NCBI RefSeq assembly: GCF_003710915.1
Contig: NZ_RHHR01000037.1
Location: forward strand, 34,688 to 98,687
Direction: 5' to 3'
Length of the DNA stretch: 64,000 nucleotides
From: Brevibacillus invocatus
Lineage (GTDB): Bacteria; Bacillota; Bacilli; Brevibacillales; Brevibacillaceae
Shown piece after piece: positions 28,141 to 37,493 of the stretch. The notes below the pieces were generated by a model. It saw nothing but the letters and a program-made list of their open reading frames with translations. It did not search any database and had not been told where the DNA came from. Positions within the stretch are counted from its first letter, which is position 1. Each line of letters opens with the position of its first letter. A program made the translations under genes and the position numbers.

Positions 28141-28283
28141 GCCCTCCACGAAAGTACCACGGGTTTCCAATAGGTGCATTCTTTTTTTCCAGCCTATTAG
28201 GAGAATAGAACGAAAATAGGAAAACACAATAAGGTAATCAGCAGGGGTAAATCGTCCAAATATTTATTTTTCAGTAAAACACA

Positions 28284-28311
28284 TTGATAATTGTGTCATA
28301 CTTATTATAAT
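28284..28311 (+). promoter_or_regulatory. gap promoter with an embedded CcpN-like operator
   Basis: TTGATA (28284-28289), 16-bp spacer, TATAAT (28306-28311). TGTGTCATACT at 28292-28302 fits the CcpN consensus TRTGHYATAYW at all 11 positions and lies between the two promoter boxes. In B. subtilis CcpN represses gapB and pckA during growth on sugars. Only one site was found here. Confidence 0.75.
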
Positions 28312-28356
28312 AAAGGTAACAGATCAGCGTAACTTAATTGAGGAAGGGGTTTCTCT

Positions 28357-29403
28357 ATGACAATCAAAATTGGTATTAATGGTTTCGGCCGAATTGGACG
28401 CATGGTATTTCGCCGCGCAGTTCAGGACCCCAACATCGAAATCGTCGCAATCAACGCTAGTTATCCAGCCGAGACACTTGCTCACCTGTTGAAATACGAC
28501 ACCATTCACGGACGTCTTCCAAATAAAGTAGAAGTAAAAGACCAAACGATCTTTGTAGACGGCAAGCCGACAAAGGTATTGTCTGATCGCGACCCACTGA
28601 AGCTGCCTTGGGGAGAGCTCGGGGTGGAAATCGTCGTGGAAGCGACTGGGAAATTTACGAACCGTGAAGGCGCAGGCAAGCATTTGCAAAGCGGTGCCAA
28701 AAAAGTAGTCATTACCGCTCCGGCGAAAGAAGAGGACGCAACCATCGTAATGGGTGTAAATGACACCATCTACGATCATGCGAACCATCATATTGTATCC
28801 AACGCTTCGTGCACCACGAATTGCTTGGCGCCTGTTGCGAAAGTTTTGAACGATGCATTCGGGATTGAGCAAGGCCTGATGACGACGATCCACTCGATTA
28901 CCAACGACCAAGTCAATATCGACAATCCGCACAAGGACTTGCGCCGCGCACGTGCCGCTGGTGAATCGATTATTCCGACAACGACCGGAGCTGCACGTGC
29001 AGTAGGCATCGTATTGCCTGAGCTGAACGGCAAGCTGAACGGCTTTGCATTGCGTGTCCCTACACCAAACGTCTCCGTAGTCGATCTGGTGATCAACACG
29101 AAGAAGCCTGTAACTGTAGAAGAAGTAAACCGTGTGCTGCGTGAAGCGAGTGAAGGCAGCATGAAGGGCTACCTGGAATTCTGCGATGAACCACTCGTTT
29201 CCAGTGACTTTAACGGCAACGAAAATTCCTCGATCGTAGACGGGCTGTCTACGATGGTTATGGGGACCAACCAGGTAAAAGTAATCGCTTGGTACGATAA
29301 CGAGTGGGGCTACTCCTGCCGTGTCGTAGATCTCGTGCGTCTCGTAGCCGAGCAAAACAATGCTGGCAAAGTGAAAGAAGCAGCAGCTGCAGGTGTGAAT
29401 TAA
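28357..29403 (+). CDS. gapB: Glyceraldehyde-3-phosphate dehydrogenase, GapB (gluconeogenic) type
   Basis: A 348-residue GAPDH with nucleotide loop GINGFGRIGR, active-site C152 in SNASCTTNCLAP and H179. After the second strand it reads AINASYP where glycolytic GapA has an aspartate (AIND), which favours NADP(H) and the GapB type acting in gluconeogenesis. The CcpN-like operator and the location beside nrdR, dnaB and dnaI agree with GapB. The usual neighbour speD is absent. GAGGAAGGGG precedes the ATG. Confidence 0.88.
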   Translation: MTIKIGINGFGRIGRMVFRRAVQDPNIEIVAINASYPAETLAHLLKYDTIHGRLPNKVEVKDQTIFVDGKPTKVLSDRDPLKLPWGELGVEIVVEATGKFTNREGAGKHLQSGAKKVVITAPAKEEDATIVMGVNDTIYDHANHHIVSNASCTTNCLAPVAKVLNDAFGIEQGLMTTIHSITNDQVNIDNPHKDLRRARAAGESIIPTTTGAARAVGIVLPELNGKLNGFALRVPTPNVSVVDLVINTKKPVTVEEVNRVLREASEGSMKGYLEFCDEPLVSSDFNGNENSSIVDGLSTMVMGTNQVKVIAWYDNEWGYSCRVVDLVRLVAEQNNAGKVKEAAAAGVN

Positions 29404-29410
29404 ATTATGC

Positions 29411-29453
29411 AAAAGAAGCACCTCCCGAATCATTCGTGGAGGTGCTTCTTTTT
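29411..29453 (+). terminator. Terminator after gapB
   Basis: AAGAAGCACCTCC (29413-29425) pairs with GGAGGTGCTTCTT (29438-29450), with A and T runs on either side, so it can serve the convergent HD-GYP gene too. Confidence 0.92.
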
Positions 29454-29472
29454 GAACGAAAGCTCGCGAGAA

Positions 29473-30642
29473 TCATGTCCCGTCTGTTTTCGTTTCGGGG
29501 TCGTCCTGTTCTGCTTGTTCTGGTGGCGGTTTCAAGGAGCTAATTTGAAACAACTGCTCATCCTCGAAGCCGACGATAAATAGCCTGATCATTCCTTTGA
29601 GGTTCAGATCGTAAGGGGAGTGGACATCATTGCCGCGCCCATCCTTGAGAATGCGAATGGTGGGGCGGTGGCTGTAATCTGGATCTACCTTGCTGACGAC
29701 CCCGACTTCGCCTGTATTGAGGACTACACTGCTTCCGATCGGAAAGATGGCGATATGCCGGATGAACGCCTGGATGAGGTGATGCTCGAATAAATGACCG
29801 CCAGAGCCGAGCAGGTATTCCATCGCATCCTGGGGCATGTGTCGCGCTCGCCATGGGCGAGGAGAGGTAAGAGAATCAAATACGTCACACATCCCGACGA
29901 TCTGAGCGTATTCGTGTACTTGCTTTCCTTTTAACCCTTGGGGATAGCCACTGCCGTTGATCCGCTCGTGATGCTGAAGACAGACGTGAGCAGACAGGAG
30001 CGGGATATCGTGCTGCTTTCGCAAGAGATTGAATCCAATCATGGTATGCTGCTTGGCGATTTCTTTCTGCTCCTCGGTCCATTGCTCCTGTGTTTGCAGA
30101 AGCTCCTCTGGAAGACTGACTTTTCCGATATCGTGCAGCATCGCTCCAATCCCTAGCTCTCGCAGCTGGATTTGGTTGTAGCCGAGTGACATACCGACAG
30201 CGGTGGCCAGTACAGCTACATTGATAGAATGGTGGTATAGGGAAGGGGAATGAGAAGAAATAGACGTCAAGTGACCCAGCATGTGCTTGTTTTGAATCAG
30301 ATCTTCCAATATCGCACTGAAAGCACGCTGGAAGTGCAAGCCCATCTCTTTTAAAGAAATTTTGCGTGCGAGTTTATTCGAGTTGGTAATCTGTTTGACG
30401 GTTTTTTCGATCGCTTCCACTGCAACCTGTCTCGTCTGTGGTCGAATGACATCCTCGACGACAATGTCCTCTGTACGAGGATCATCGATATAGACCGCAT
30501 CTACTTTGGAGCGTATCAATCCTTGGATCAGTCTATCCGTTAGGTTCATTCCCTTCCCCAAAAGCACCTTGCCATCCTGGGTAAAAACGGTACGGGCCAG
30601 TGTCATGCCTGGCCGGACTTGTCTCAAAGATACTAGCCGCAT
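29473..30642 (-). CDS. HD-GYP domain protein, putative cyclic-di-GMP phosphodiesterase
   Basis: A 389-residue cytoplasmic protein: an N-terminal ~100-residue domain beginning LRQVRPGMTLARTVF, an HD-GYP domain (~120-290) with HHSINVA, MLHDIGKVSLPEE, and HHERINGSGYPQGLKG, then a C-terminal ~80-residue extension. The metal-binding HD pair and GYP triad are kept. The canonical HHERxDGxGYP has Asn instead of Asp (ERING). HD-GYP proteins hydrolyse c-di-GMP, or act as sensors when altered. It is divergent from nrdR, occupying the place of speD in Bacillus. Confidence 0.85.
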   Translation of the reverse strand: MRLVSLRQVRPGMTLARTVFTQDGKVLLGKGMNLTDRLIQGLIRSKVDAVYIDDPRTEDIVVEDVIRPQTRQVAVEAIEKTVKQITNSNKLARKISLKEMGLHFQRAFSAILEDLIQNKHMLGHLTSISSHSPSLYHHSINVAVLATAVGMSLGYNQIQLRELGIGAMLHDIGKVSLPEELLQTQEQWTEEQKEIAKQHTMIGFNLLRKQHDIPLLSAHVCLQHHERINGSGYPQGLKGKQVHEYAQIVGMCDVFDSLTSPRPWRARHMPQDAMEYLLGSGGHLFEHHLIQAFIRHIAIFPIGSSVVLNTGEVGVVSKVDPDYSHRPTIRILKDGRGNDVHSPYDLNLKGMIRLFIVGFEDEQLFQISSLKPPPEQAEQDDPETKTDGT

Positions 30643-30777
30643 CTAAATCCCTCCAACAGACCATATTGTACTCCATTCGAATCACGCTTTAAATAGGTAC
30701 AAGGATTGACTTGACTTCTAATAGGAACATGAGGGACACTGTTTACAAGTATTGTCCGTATTGGAGTTGATTCCGCG

Positions 30778-31263
30778 ATGCGTTGTCCATTCTGTGAGTA
30801 CAACGGGACTAGAGTCCTAGATTCTCGTCCGTTTAACAATAATAAATCGATTCGTCGCCGGCGTGAATGTGAAGAATGTGAACGTCGTTTTACGACATTT
30901 GAAATGGTGGAAGAATCTCCTCTCATTATCGTCAAAAAAGACGGTACCCGTGAGGAGTTCAGTCGAGATAAGGTTCTGCGCGGACTGGTACGCGCCTGTG
31001 AAAAGCGTCCTGTCCCATTGGAAGTGCTGGAAAACGTGGTCAGCGATATCGAAAAGGAGCTGCGTAACTGCGGACAGCCCGAAGTGCCCAGCAATGATGT
31101 CGGGGAAAAAGTAATGGAGCGTTTGTACCATGTAGATGAAGTCGCGTATGTCCGTTTTGCATCGGTCTACCGTCAGTTTAAAGATATCTCTGTCTTTATG
31201 AAAGAGCTGGAGGAGCTTTTGGCACAAGCCAGAAACAGTCATACACCATTCAATAAAGAATAG
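30778..31263 (+). CDS. nrdR: Transcriptional repressor NrdR
   Basis: Global repressor of ribonucleotide reductase genes; it senses ATP/dATP. The 161 residues have a zinc ribbon with C3, C6, C31 and C34 (CPFC...CEEC) and an ATP-cone (~46-140) starting [18 protein letters not shown]. Family length is ~150-160. The tandem operator at 1911-1958 before nrdJ is its probable target. The order nrdR-dnaB-dnaI is conserved in Bacilli and links nucleotide supply with replication initiation. TGGAG lies 11-15 bases before the ATG. Confidence 0.96.
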   Translation: MRCPFCEYNGTRVLDSRPFNNNKSIRRRRECEECERRFTTFEMVEESPLIIVKKDGTREEFSRDKVLRGLVRACEKRPVPLEVLENVVSDIEKELRNCGQPEVPSNDVGEKVMERLYHVDEVAYVRFASVYRQFKDISVFMKELEELLAQARNSHTPFNKE

Positions 31264-31363
31264 AGATCGGACAATCGAACATGGATCGCAAGGTGCTCTC
31301 GCCTAGAATAGCCGGGGGCTTTTTGGCTTTCCATCTGTTTTCGCCACTAAGCCAGGGTGGCCA

Positions 31364-31372
31364 TGCTATAAT
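31364..31372 (+). promoter_or_regulatory. Extended -10 promoter before dnaB
   Basis: TGCTATAAT at 31364-31372 is a perfect extended -10; no -35 hexamer stands out. The predicted start is about 29 bases upstream of the ATG at 31408. Confidence 0.55.
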
Positions 31373-31407
31373 AGAAAAACGAGATACGTAAGGAAGGAAA
31401 GAGTCAC

Positions 31408-32856
31408 ATGCGCCGACTAGTATGGAACGAATTGACACCTAAGGACAGGTTTCTGGTGCGAATGATCCGTCCACTCAGCATTGCCGAAACAGGCTTTGTC
31501 ACTCAGCTCTATATGCCGATCATCGGTGTCGAATCATTCGCCCTCTACCAACTGCTTGTTCATGAGGTTCAGCAAGTGAGCGGTGCAGCAGCTGAGAGCT
31601 CGCACCGAACCTTGATGCTGGCCACCTCGCTGTCGTTGGATCGGCTGTTGGCAGCACGTGAGCGGCTGGAGGCGATCGGTCTTCTGGAAGTGCGACGCCG
31701 GGAAAACACGCAGCGTGACTATTTTTACGAATACGTCCTAAAACCGCCTCTCACACCTGGAGAGTTTTTTGCTGATTACGTACTGTCGTTGATGCTCTTG
31801 AACAAGATCGAAAATATCCGTTTTCAACAGCTGAGACAGCAATATGCAGACCCACTCGCCAGCCAGCTCATGCAGGAGTACAGCACGGTGGAAAATGTGA
31901 CCAAGGATTTTCATGAAGTGTTCCAATCCTTGAAACCGTCTGAGCTTGAGGTGGAAAAGGGTTCGGAGCGGGAGCAGTTTTTATCCGAGATGGAGACAGC
32001 CTATCCACTGGCTGAGATGAAATCAGGCTTTGAAGCAGAAGTGAATCACCCGCTCAGCGTCTCCTCCCTGCGCCTCTATCTACCGGACAATGCGGATGCG
32101 GAAAAGGTATTGGGTGGAAGCAGCATGGAGCTTTTGTATCAGCTGTGCCATTTTTATCAGCTGGATAGCTGGGGATTGGGCCAGGAGCTGCGCGACTGGA
32201 CGCTCTACAAGCAGGACCGTAGCCTGGATGCTGATGTCCTCCGCAAACGCCTGGTGCAGCGCTATACCGATGACAAGCTGTACCGCAATGTCCCTGCCGA
32301 CCTGCGCGAAGAGGAGGACTGGGGACCGGGTAATTTGCCACCAGCAGGCAGTGAAGCATTCGTCCGAGCCTGTCGGTTGCTCTCCCCATTGACGCTGCTG
32401 GAGCGTGTGGTTGGAGGCCGTGTGAGCAAGGTCTTTCTGGAGCGTGCAGAGTCTCTGGTCTTCGCAGATGGCATGCAGCCAGAAGTAGTCAATGCCCTGT
32501 TGTTCCATACACTTGCAAGCATGCAAATGGAGCTGCCCAAAGCGTATATGGAGACGATACGTGACAGCTGGAAAGCCAAGCGGATTGCAACCGTGGACGA
32601 GGCAGTGAAGCAGATCGTGGAGCGTGCCGAACAGCGCGTACAGGTCGTGGATAAGACGAAGCGGCCGAAGAAAGAGTCAGCCCCGGCGCGTCGAAATGGA
32701 CGAGCCGTTTTGGAAGATAAACTGCCAGCCTCTGTGGAATGGCAAATGTCGCAGGAAAATCAGGCAAGTGAAGCGAAAAAGGGTCAATCGATTCAGGATT
32801 ATCCGGAATTGCAGAAGCGTCTGGCAATGCTGCGCAATAGACAGAAGGGAGAGTGA
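31408..32856 (+). CDS. dnaB: Replication initiation and membrane attachment protein DnaB
   Basis: A 482-residue DnaB of the Bacillus type (not the E. coli helicase), which with DnaD and DnaI loads the replicative helicase at oriC. The N-terminal domain begins with ELTPKDRFLVRMIRPLS and contains a winged-helix region (~50-110, LDRLLAARERLEAIGLLEVRR). The C-terminal DnaB_2 helical region ends near 415 and is followed by a charged tail (KTKRPKKESAPARR). It is 6 bp before dnaI, its functional partner. Confidence 0.92.
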   Translation: MRRLVWNELTPKDRFLVRMIRPLSIAETGFVTQLYMPIIGVESFALYQLLVHEVQQVSGAAAESSHRTLMLATSLSLDRLLAARERLEAIGLLEVRRRENTQRDYFYEYVLKPPLTPGEFFADYVLSLMLLNKIENIRFQQLRQQYADPLASQLMQEYSTVENVTKDFHEVFQSLKPSELEVEKGSEREQFLSEMETAYPLAEMKSGFEAEVNHPLSVSSLRLYLPDNADAEKVLGGSSMELLYQLCHFYQLDSWGLGQELRDWTLYKQDRSLDADVLRKRLVQRYTDDKLYRNVPADLREEEDWGPGNLPPAGSEAFVRACRLLSPLTLLERVVGGRVSKVFLERAESLVFADGMQPEVVNALLFHTLASMQMELPKAYMETIRDSWKAKRIATVDEAVKQIVERAEQRVQVVDKTKRPKKESAPARRNGRAVLEDKLPASVEWQMSQENQASEAKKGQSIQDYPELQKRLAMLRNRQKGE

Positions 32857-32862
32857 CGATAG

Positions 32863-33801
32863 ATGGAGTCGATCGGCCAGTTTATGCAAGAGCTTGCAAA
32901 ACGAACTCCCCGTCAGCTGCTGACTCCGGAGCAGCAGCTGGACAAGATGCTGGGTTCGTCATCCTATTTAAAAGCCTTTTCGCAAAAGCATCCCGAGCTC
33001 ACGAGGGATGACTACCTGCGCTCACTCTCCAGTGTCTACACTGCCGTCAAGGAACAGTACTGGTGCGAGCGTTGCCCTGGTCTGACGGAATGCCCCAATC
33101 TCGTAAAAGGGCATCGGACACAGCTGGAGTTGGTGAACGAGACGATTGTCAGTGCAATCGCGCCATGCAACAAGCAGCTTTCCCATGATGAGGAATTGAA
33201 ACGGCGTCGTCTGATGCGCAGCTACTACGTTTCTGAGGAGACAATGAAGGCCACCTTTGAAGGGCTGGTCATCGACGAGGGGAACTTTGCTGCTGTGGAC
33301 GCTGCTGTTCTGTTTTGTGAAAAAGTAGGGACAGGAGAACGGGTCAAGGGTTTATACATGCACGGACCTTTTGGAGTGGGCAAGAGCTACATCATGGGAG
33401 CGATTGGCCGCGAGCTGTCGGAGCGCAACGTCGCGTCGATGCTCGTCTACGTACCGGACTTTATCCGTGAAATGAAGGACTCCATCTCCGATCAGTCCTA
33501 TGTCGGCAAGCTGGAGCTTTTGAAGGAAGTACCTGTACTGATTCTGGATGACATCGGTGCAGAAAACCTGACGCCCTGGGTGCGAGACGAGATTCTGGGT
33601 GTTATTCTGAACCAGCGTGCAAACAACCATCTGCCCACCCTGTTCACCTCCAACTATTCGCTGGAGGAGCTGGAGGAGCATCTGTCCATCTCCAATGGCA
33701 ACCGCATCGAGCGGACCAAGGCGGCACGAATCATGGAGCGGATTCGTCATTTTGTCGAGGTGTATGAGATCTTGCGAAAAAATCATCGGGTGGACAGCTA
33801 A
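32863..33801 (+). CDS. dnaI: Primosomal protein DnaI (helicase loader)
   Basis: An AAA+ ATPase that loads the DnaC helicase in Bacilli. The 312 residues have an N-terminal helicase-binding domain with a zinc site (C68, C71, C77, C102: CERCPGLTECPN) and an AAA+ domain with Walker A GPFGVGKS (168-175), Walker B VLILDDIGAE (D229, D230) and sensor TLFTSN. It follows dnaB by 6 bp. Its last four bases overlap the end of the convergent YdcF gene. Confidence 0.95.
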   Translation: MESIGQFMQELAKRTPRQLLTPEQQLDKMLGSSSYLKAFSQKHPELTRDDYLRSLSSVYTAVKEQYWCERCPGLTECPNLVKGHRTQLELVNETIVSAIAPCNKQLSHDEELKRRRLMRSYYVSEETMKATFEGLVIDEGNFAAVDAAVLFCEKVGTGERVKGLYMHGPFGVGKSYIMGAIGRELSERNVASMLVYVPDFIREMKDSISDQSYVGKLELLKEVPVLILDDIGAENLTPWVRDEILGVILNQRANNHLPTLFTSNYSLEELEEHLSISNGNRIERTKAARIMERIRHFVEVYEILRKNHRVDS

Positions 33802-34412
33802 TTCCAGATTCGGGTCACTTGCCAGTGTGCGAGAGCAAGGATCTCTCGCACCTTATGGTAGGGCGAGTAGAGGACATGAGACTGAACGCCGACAGCGGCA
33901 GCAGGCAGCTCCAGGTCATCGGCCATCGTCTTTGCTCGCGCTATGTGATAGTCGTGGCTAATCACCAGAGCGCTTTTCAATTTCACAGATTCCACCGATT
34001 CCATAACCTGCTGGCTGTACAGCAGGTTTTCGTATGTGCTCGTCGCCTTTTCCTCTAATAGAATGGCATCTGCAGGTACGCCTTGTTCCAGCAAATACTG
34101 TTGCATGGCGAAAGCCTCGGTTACTTTTTTACCTTCTCCCAATCCTCCCGTAACCAGTAGATACTCAACATACCCTTCGTTATAGAGCCAGAGAGCGTAA
34201 TCCAGTCGCTCACGTAGACCGGGACTGGGACGTTCTCCCCAGACCGCTGCACCAAGCACGATACCGACATCAGCATGACGCGGAGCTGCTTCCTGTATGG
34301 TTTTTTCAATCAGGTACCAGTTGTATCCAGCCCAAGTAGCACCCAAAATCAGGATACCCAGAAGGGGAACTAGAATTTTTTTGCGCCATGCTTTCATTCG
34401 TTTGAAGAACAC
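33798..34412 (-). CDS. YdcF/SanA-like DUF218 membrane protein
   Basis: A 204-residue protein with one N-terminal helix (~14-31) and a DUF218 domain: ADVGIVLGAAVWGERPSPGLRERLDYAL, EYLLVTGGLGEGKKVTEAFAM, LLEEKATSTYENLLYS, and ALVISHDYHIARAK. Family members are linked to envelope integrity and vancomycin sensitivity (SanA), with no settled activity. The GTG start follows AAGGAGAG by 7 bases. Confidence 0.86.
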   Translation of the reverse strand: MFFKRMKAWRKKILVPLLGILILGATWAGYNWYLIEKTIQEAAPRHADVGIVLGAAVWGERPSPGLRERLDYALWLYNEGYVEYLLVTGGLGEGKKVTEAFAMQQYLLEQGVPADAILLEEKATSTYENLLYSQQVMESVESVKLKSALVISHDYHIARAKTMADDLELPAAAVGVQSHVLYSPYHKVREILALAHWQVTRIWN

Positions 34413-34541
34413 GGGAAGACTCTCCTTTTCCTGTCAACTCAAGGTGCCTTCTCTTTCAGCGTGCACCTATCTACATAGTTTAGACGAGCAATCCTTCCGT
34501 GTAGTTACGCATTTCGACATATCGGTGACATTAAGAACTAG

Positions 34542-34568
34542 TAAATTATTTCCCTGAAAAGCCGATAA
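34542..34568 (+). promoter_or_regulatory. Consensus sigma-D (flagellar) promoter
   Basis: TAAA (34542-34545), exactly 15 bp, then GCCGATAA (34561-34568). This fits the Bacillus sigma-D consensus TAAA-N15-GCCGATAW completely. The predicted start is near 34576, 50 bases before the Ig-like repeat gene. Confidence 0.8.
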
Positions 34569-34625
34569 CGTAATGGAGGAATCGGTTTTAGAAGAGTAGA
34601 TTATACACATGCGGGGAGGCTAGCA

Positions 34626-37217
34626 ATGTTCTGGAAAAAGACGATGCTCCTGTTTCTGGCCGTCTTGCTGCTAGGCGGATTTGGAACAAATCAGGTCGGA
34701 CTGGCGGCTGACGAGGTCAGCAAATTGGTACTGACGACAAATAAAGTGACATTGGAGACTGGGGATACCCATCAATTGACTGCAAATGCTGTCTATCAGT
34801 CCGGTAAGGTGGTAGACGTGACTTTACATACCACTTGGACGAGTGCAGATTCCACGATTGCAGCTGTTTATGCAGGGAAAATTTCAGGGAACGGCGTCGG
34901 GAATTCGACCATTACAGCCTCCTATCTGAGCTTTTCTGCGGTAGTAGATGTGAATGTAACAAAGAAGGTGAAAGCCTTGACCTCGCAGACCCAATCCGTC
35001 AATTCGCGGATTGGACAGGAGGACCAAGTACAGCTGACTGCCGTCTATAGCGACAGTACAGAGGAAGACGTAACAGCCAAAGCTGACTGGACCGTTGACA
35101 AAGGGGCGATCGCCACCGTACTCAATGGCAAGGTCAAAGGCTTAAGCTCAGGAACAGCGAACGTGACTGCGAAATACGGAAGCCAGACGTTCAGCTTCCC
35201 GATCAGTGTCGAAATCGCGCATCGCCTGGAGTCTAGCAAAAGCAAGGTATCGCTGTTGCTGAATGAAGAAGAACAAGTGAGCTTGAAGGCGATTTTCCCA
35301 GATGGCTCGGAAAATCCAAACGTAGAGGACAGAGCCGAGTGGTCGACGAGCAACGCTGAAGTAGCTGACGTCATCAAAGGGAAAATCAAGGCGTACGACG
35401 CAGGGACAGCGGTGATCACCGCTTCTTACGGAACCAAGACAGCGACGATCCAAGTCGATGTCGATATGGCGCAAAAACTCGAATTGAACAAGCAGGATCT
35501 GTTTTTGAAAGTGGGAGCAACAGCAGATGTTGTCCTGACTGCTACTTACGCAAATGGAGACAGCCTGGACGTGAAAGACAAGGCGGCATGGACCTCCAGC
35601 AAAGAAAGCGTCGCCTATTACAGCAATGGTCAGATTCATGCCGTATCTTCCGGGGAAGCTGTCATTACAGCATCCTATGGAAACAAGACCGTTCAAATGA
35701 AAGTGGATGTTGAAGTTCCGCGTTCGTTGGACATCGTACCCGCATTCCTGGTTATGAAAAGCGGCTCGAAAGAAGATGTCATCGTAAAAGCTTCCTTCGC
35801 AAATGGAACGAAGGAAGAGATTACAGACAAAGTAGAATGGTCTTCGGACAATGAAGAAGCGGTTTTTGCCAAGGATGGCACCATCTCAGCCTATAAACCG
35901 GGAACTGCAAATGTGAAGGCGACCTATGGCGGCAAGACAGCTACGCTGGTGGTCGATGTAGACGTGCCGCAAAACCTGGTAGCCAATGTGACCAATCTCG
36001 CCATGCAAATCGGTGAAGCGAAGCAAATCACGGTGAAAGCAAGCTTCCCGAACAATAGCGGTGAAAGCGAAGATGTTACGAATAAACTGACCTGGACATC
36101 GACTTCACCAGCCGTAGCAACCGTACGCCAAGGCTTGGTGACAGGGGTAGGAACAGGGGCAACGACGATTACAGCCACACTGGGAACGCGCACTCTGACG
36201 ATTCCTGTATCGGTAGGCGTGATGCAGACCCTGACTGTAGACAAGAAAAAGCTCGTGTTGGCCAAGGATGATAGTGAAACAGTGAGGGTGACTGCCAGCT
36301 ACGGAGATGGCACGACAAAGGATGTAACCGAGCAAGCCGCTTGGAGCAGTTCTTCTGCTGCTGTCGCTGAAGTGCATCAAGGTAAAATTACGGCAGTAGG
36401 AACCGGGGTTACGACCATCAGTGCAACCTTTGACGGCAAAACCGTGACGGTTACAGTCGAGGTAGGACAAGCGCAATCTTTGGCTATCGATCCGCGACTC
36501 CTCATCCTGACTGTCGGTGAATCGGCTGATCTCGCCCTGACGGCGACAGACTCTGCAGGCGATTCCAGGAAAGTAAGTGCTGATGCCGAGTGGAGTTCCT
36601 CCAACGTCAAAATCGCCGATGTGGCGCAGGGACGTGTGACTGGACTCACCAGTGGCCGCGTGACCATTACCGCCAAATACGGCGGAAAGTCGATCAGCAT
36701 TCCAGTAGAAGTAGGCATCGTAACCAAGCTGGAGGCAGACAAGCGCTTTGTCACGCTGAAATCGAAAAATACAGCTCAAGTATCCTTGATCGCTACTCTC
36801 TCAGACGGGCGCACGATGGACGTGACTTCTGCTGCGGAGTGGAGAACAAGCAATTACAAAGCGGCAGACGTCTCCAAAGGCTTGATTTCGGGTATCGCGT
36901 TTGGCAAATCGACTGTGACAGCGCGATACAGCGGCAAGACAGTGTCTATTCCGGTCGATGTTGATACGCTCAAGTACCTGAAAACCGATGTCGTACAGAT
37001 CGTCATGAGCAAAGGGGAGGTCAAGCAAGTGACAGCTACAGCTACTTACATGGATGGCTCAGAGCAGAACGTGACCAAGCCGGCTCTCTGGACTACCAAT
37101 CGTCTGCTGGTAGCCGATGTAAAGGACGGCGTGATCAAGGCGACTGGATCGGGTAAAGCGACGATTTACGTGCAATATGGCGGTAAAAAGACACCGATTG
37201 TGGTGACCGTGAGATAG
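34626..37217 (+). CDS. Secreted protein of ten bacterial Ig-like (BIG_2) repeats
   Basis: An 863-residue exported protein: a signal peptide (~1-27) and then ten tandem repeats of about 83 residues filling the rest. Each repeat carries the pattern DVT..A.W.SS...VA.V..G.I.G...G...ITA.YGGKT. Repeat junctions fall near residues 30, 113, 197, 281, 364, 447, 532, 615, 698 and 781. There is no catalytic domain, LPXTG, S-layer-homology module or membrane anchor. BIG_2 domains are found in adhesins and surface proteins. The sigma-D promoter suggests co-expression with motility genes. GGGGAGG precedes the ATG. Confidence 0.9.
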   Translation: MFWKKTMLLFLAVLLLGGFGTNQVGLAADEVSKLVLTTNKVTLETGDTHQLTANAVYQSGKVVDVTLHTTWTSADSTIAAVYAGKISGNGVGNSTITASYLSFSAVVDVNVTKKVKALTSQTQSVNSRIGQEDQVQLTAVYSDSTEEDVTAKADWTVDKGAIATVLNGKVKGLSSGTANVTAKYGSQTFSFPISVEIAHRLESSKSKVSLLLNEEEQVSLKAIFPDGSENPNVEDRAEWSTSNAEVADVIKGKIKAYDAGTAVITASYGTKTATIQVDVDMAQKLELNKQDLFLKVGATADVVLTATYANGDSLDVKDKAAWTSSKESVAYYSNGQIHAVSSGEAVITASYGNKTVQMKVDVEVPRSLDIVPAFLVMKSGSKEDVIVKASFANGTKEEITDKVEWSSDNEEAVFAKDGTISAYKPGTANVKATYGGKTATLVVDVDVPQNLVANVTNLAMQIGEAKQITVKASFPNNSGESEDVTNKLTWTSTSPAVATVRQGLVTGVGTGATTITATLGTRTLTIPVSVGVMQTLTVDKKKLVLAKDDSETVRVTASYGDGTTKDVTEQAAWSSSSAAVAEVHQGKITAVGTGVTTISATFDGKTVTVTVEVGQAQSLAIDPRLLILTVGESADLALTATDSAGDSRKVSADAEWSSSNVKIADVAQGRVTGLTSGRVTITAKYGGKSISIPVEVGIVTKLEADKRFVTLKSKNTAQVSLIATLSDGRTMDVTSAAEWRTSNYKAADVSKGLISGIAFGKSTVTARYSGKTVSIPVDVDTLKYLKTDVVQIVMSKGEVKQVTATATYMDGSEQNVTKPALWTTNRLLVADVKDGVIKATGSGKATIYVQYGGKKTPIVVTVR

Positions 37218-37226
37218 ATGAATGAA

Positions 37227-37266
37227 AAAGGGACTTCCATTTTGGTGGAAGTCCCTTTGGTCTTTT
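37227..37266 (+). terminator. Terminator after the Ig-like repeat gene
   Basis: AAAGGGACTTCCA (37227-37239) pairs with TGGAAGTCCCTTT (37246-37258) around a 6-nt loop, then a T-rich stretch. Confidence 0.9.
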
Positions 37267-37493
37267 AAGGTTCTACGACGTGGACGGAAAATGGAGGATT
37301 CTACTTCGATTACACCACAATCGATATGCCATCTACAAATACATGTTCCAGCGTGACAGCACCCGATGAACGTATCGTGGGGTCCCTTTTATATGTGAAT
37401 TCCGTAATGTGAAGTCGAAGGCGCTAATAGTTACATCGTTGAAGTCATCGACTTTCTAGAAGATAAATATCGATAGGAAATCCATGCGTATTA
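37267..37493. other. Gene-free segment between two terminators
   Basis: One plus-strand frame stays open for about 47 codons (about 37270-37410; GGFYFDYTTIDMP...) but has no start codon or ribosome site. It may be the worn end of a lost gene. Nothing else was seen. Confidence 0.3.

Noticed and set aside
28324..29433. 369-codon minus-strand frame over gapB
   Set aside because: Antisense shadow, no motif and no ribosome site.
35148..35696. Minus-strand frames inside the Ig-like repeat gene
   Set aside because: They arise from the repetitive coding sequence; no start signal.
34626..37217. CRISPR or DNA-level tandem repeat
   Set aside because: The ~250-bp periodicity is at protein level; the DNA copies have diverged widely.
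37280..37410. Open 47-codon frame after the Ig-like gene
   Set aside because: No start codon or ribosome site; listed only as possible remnant.
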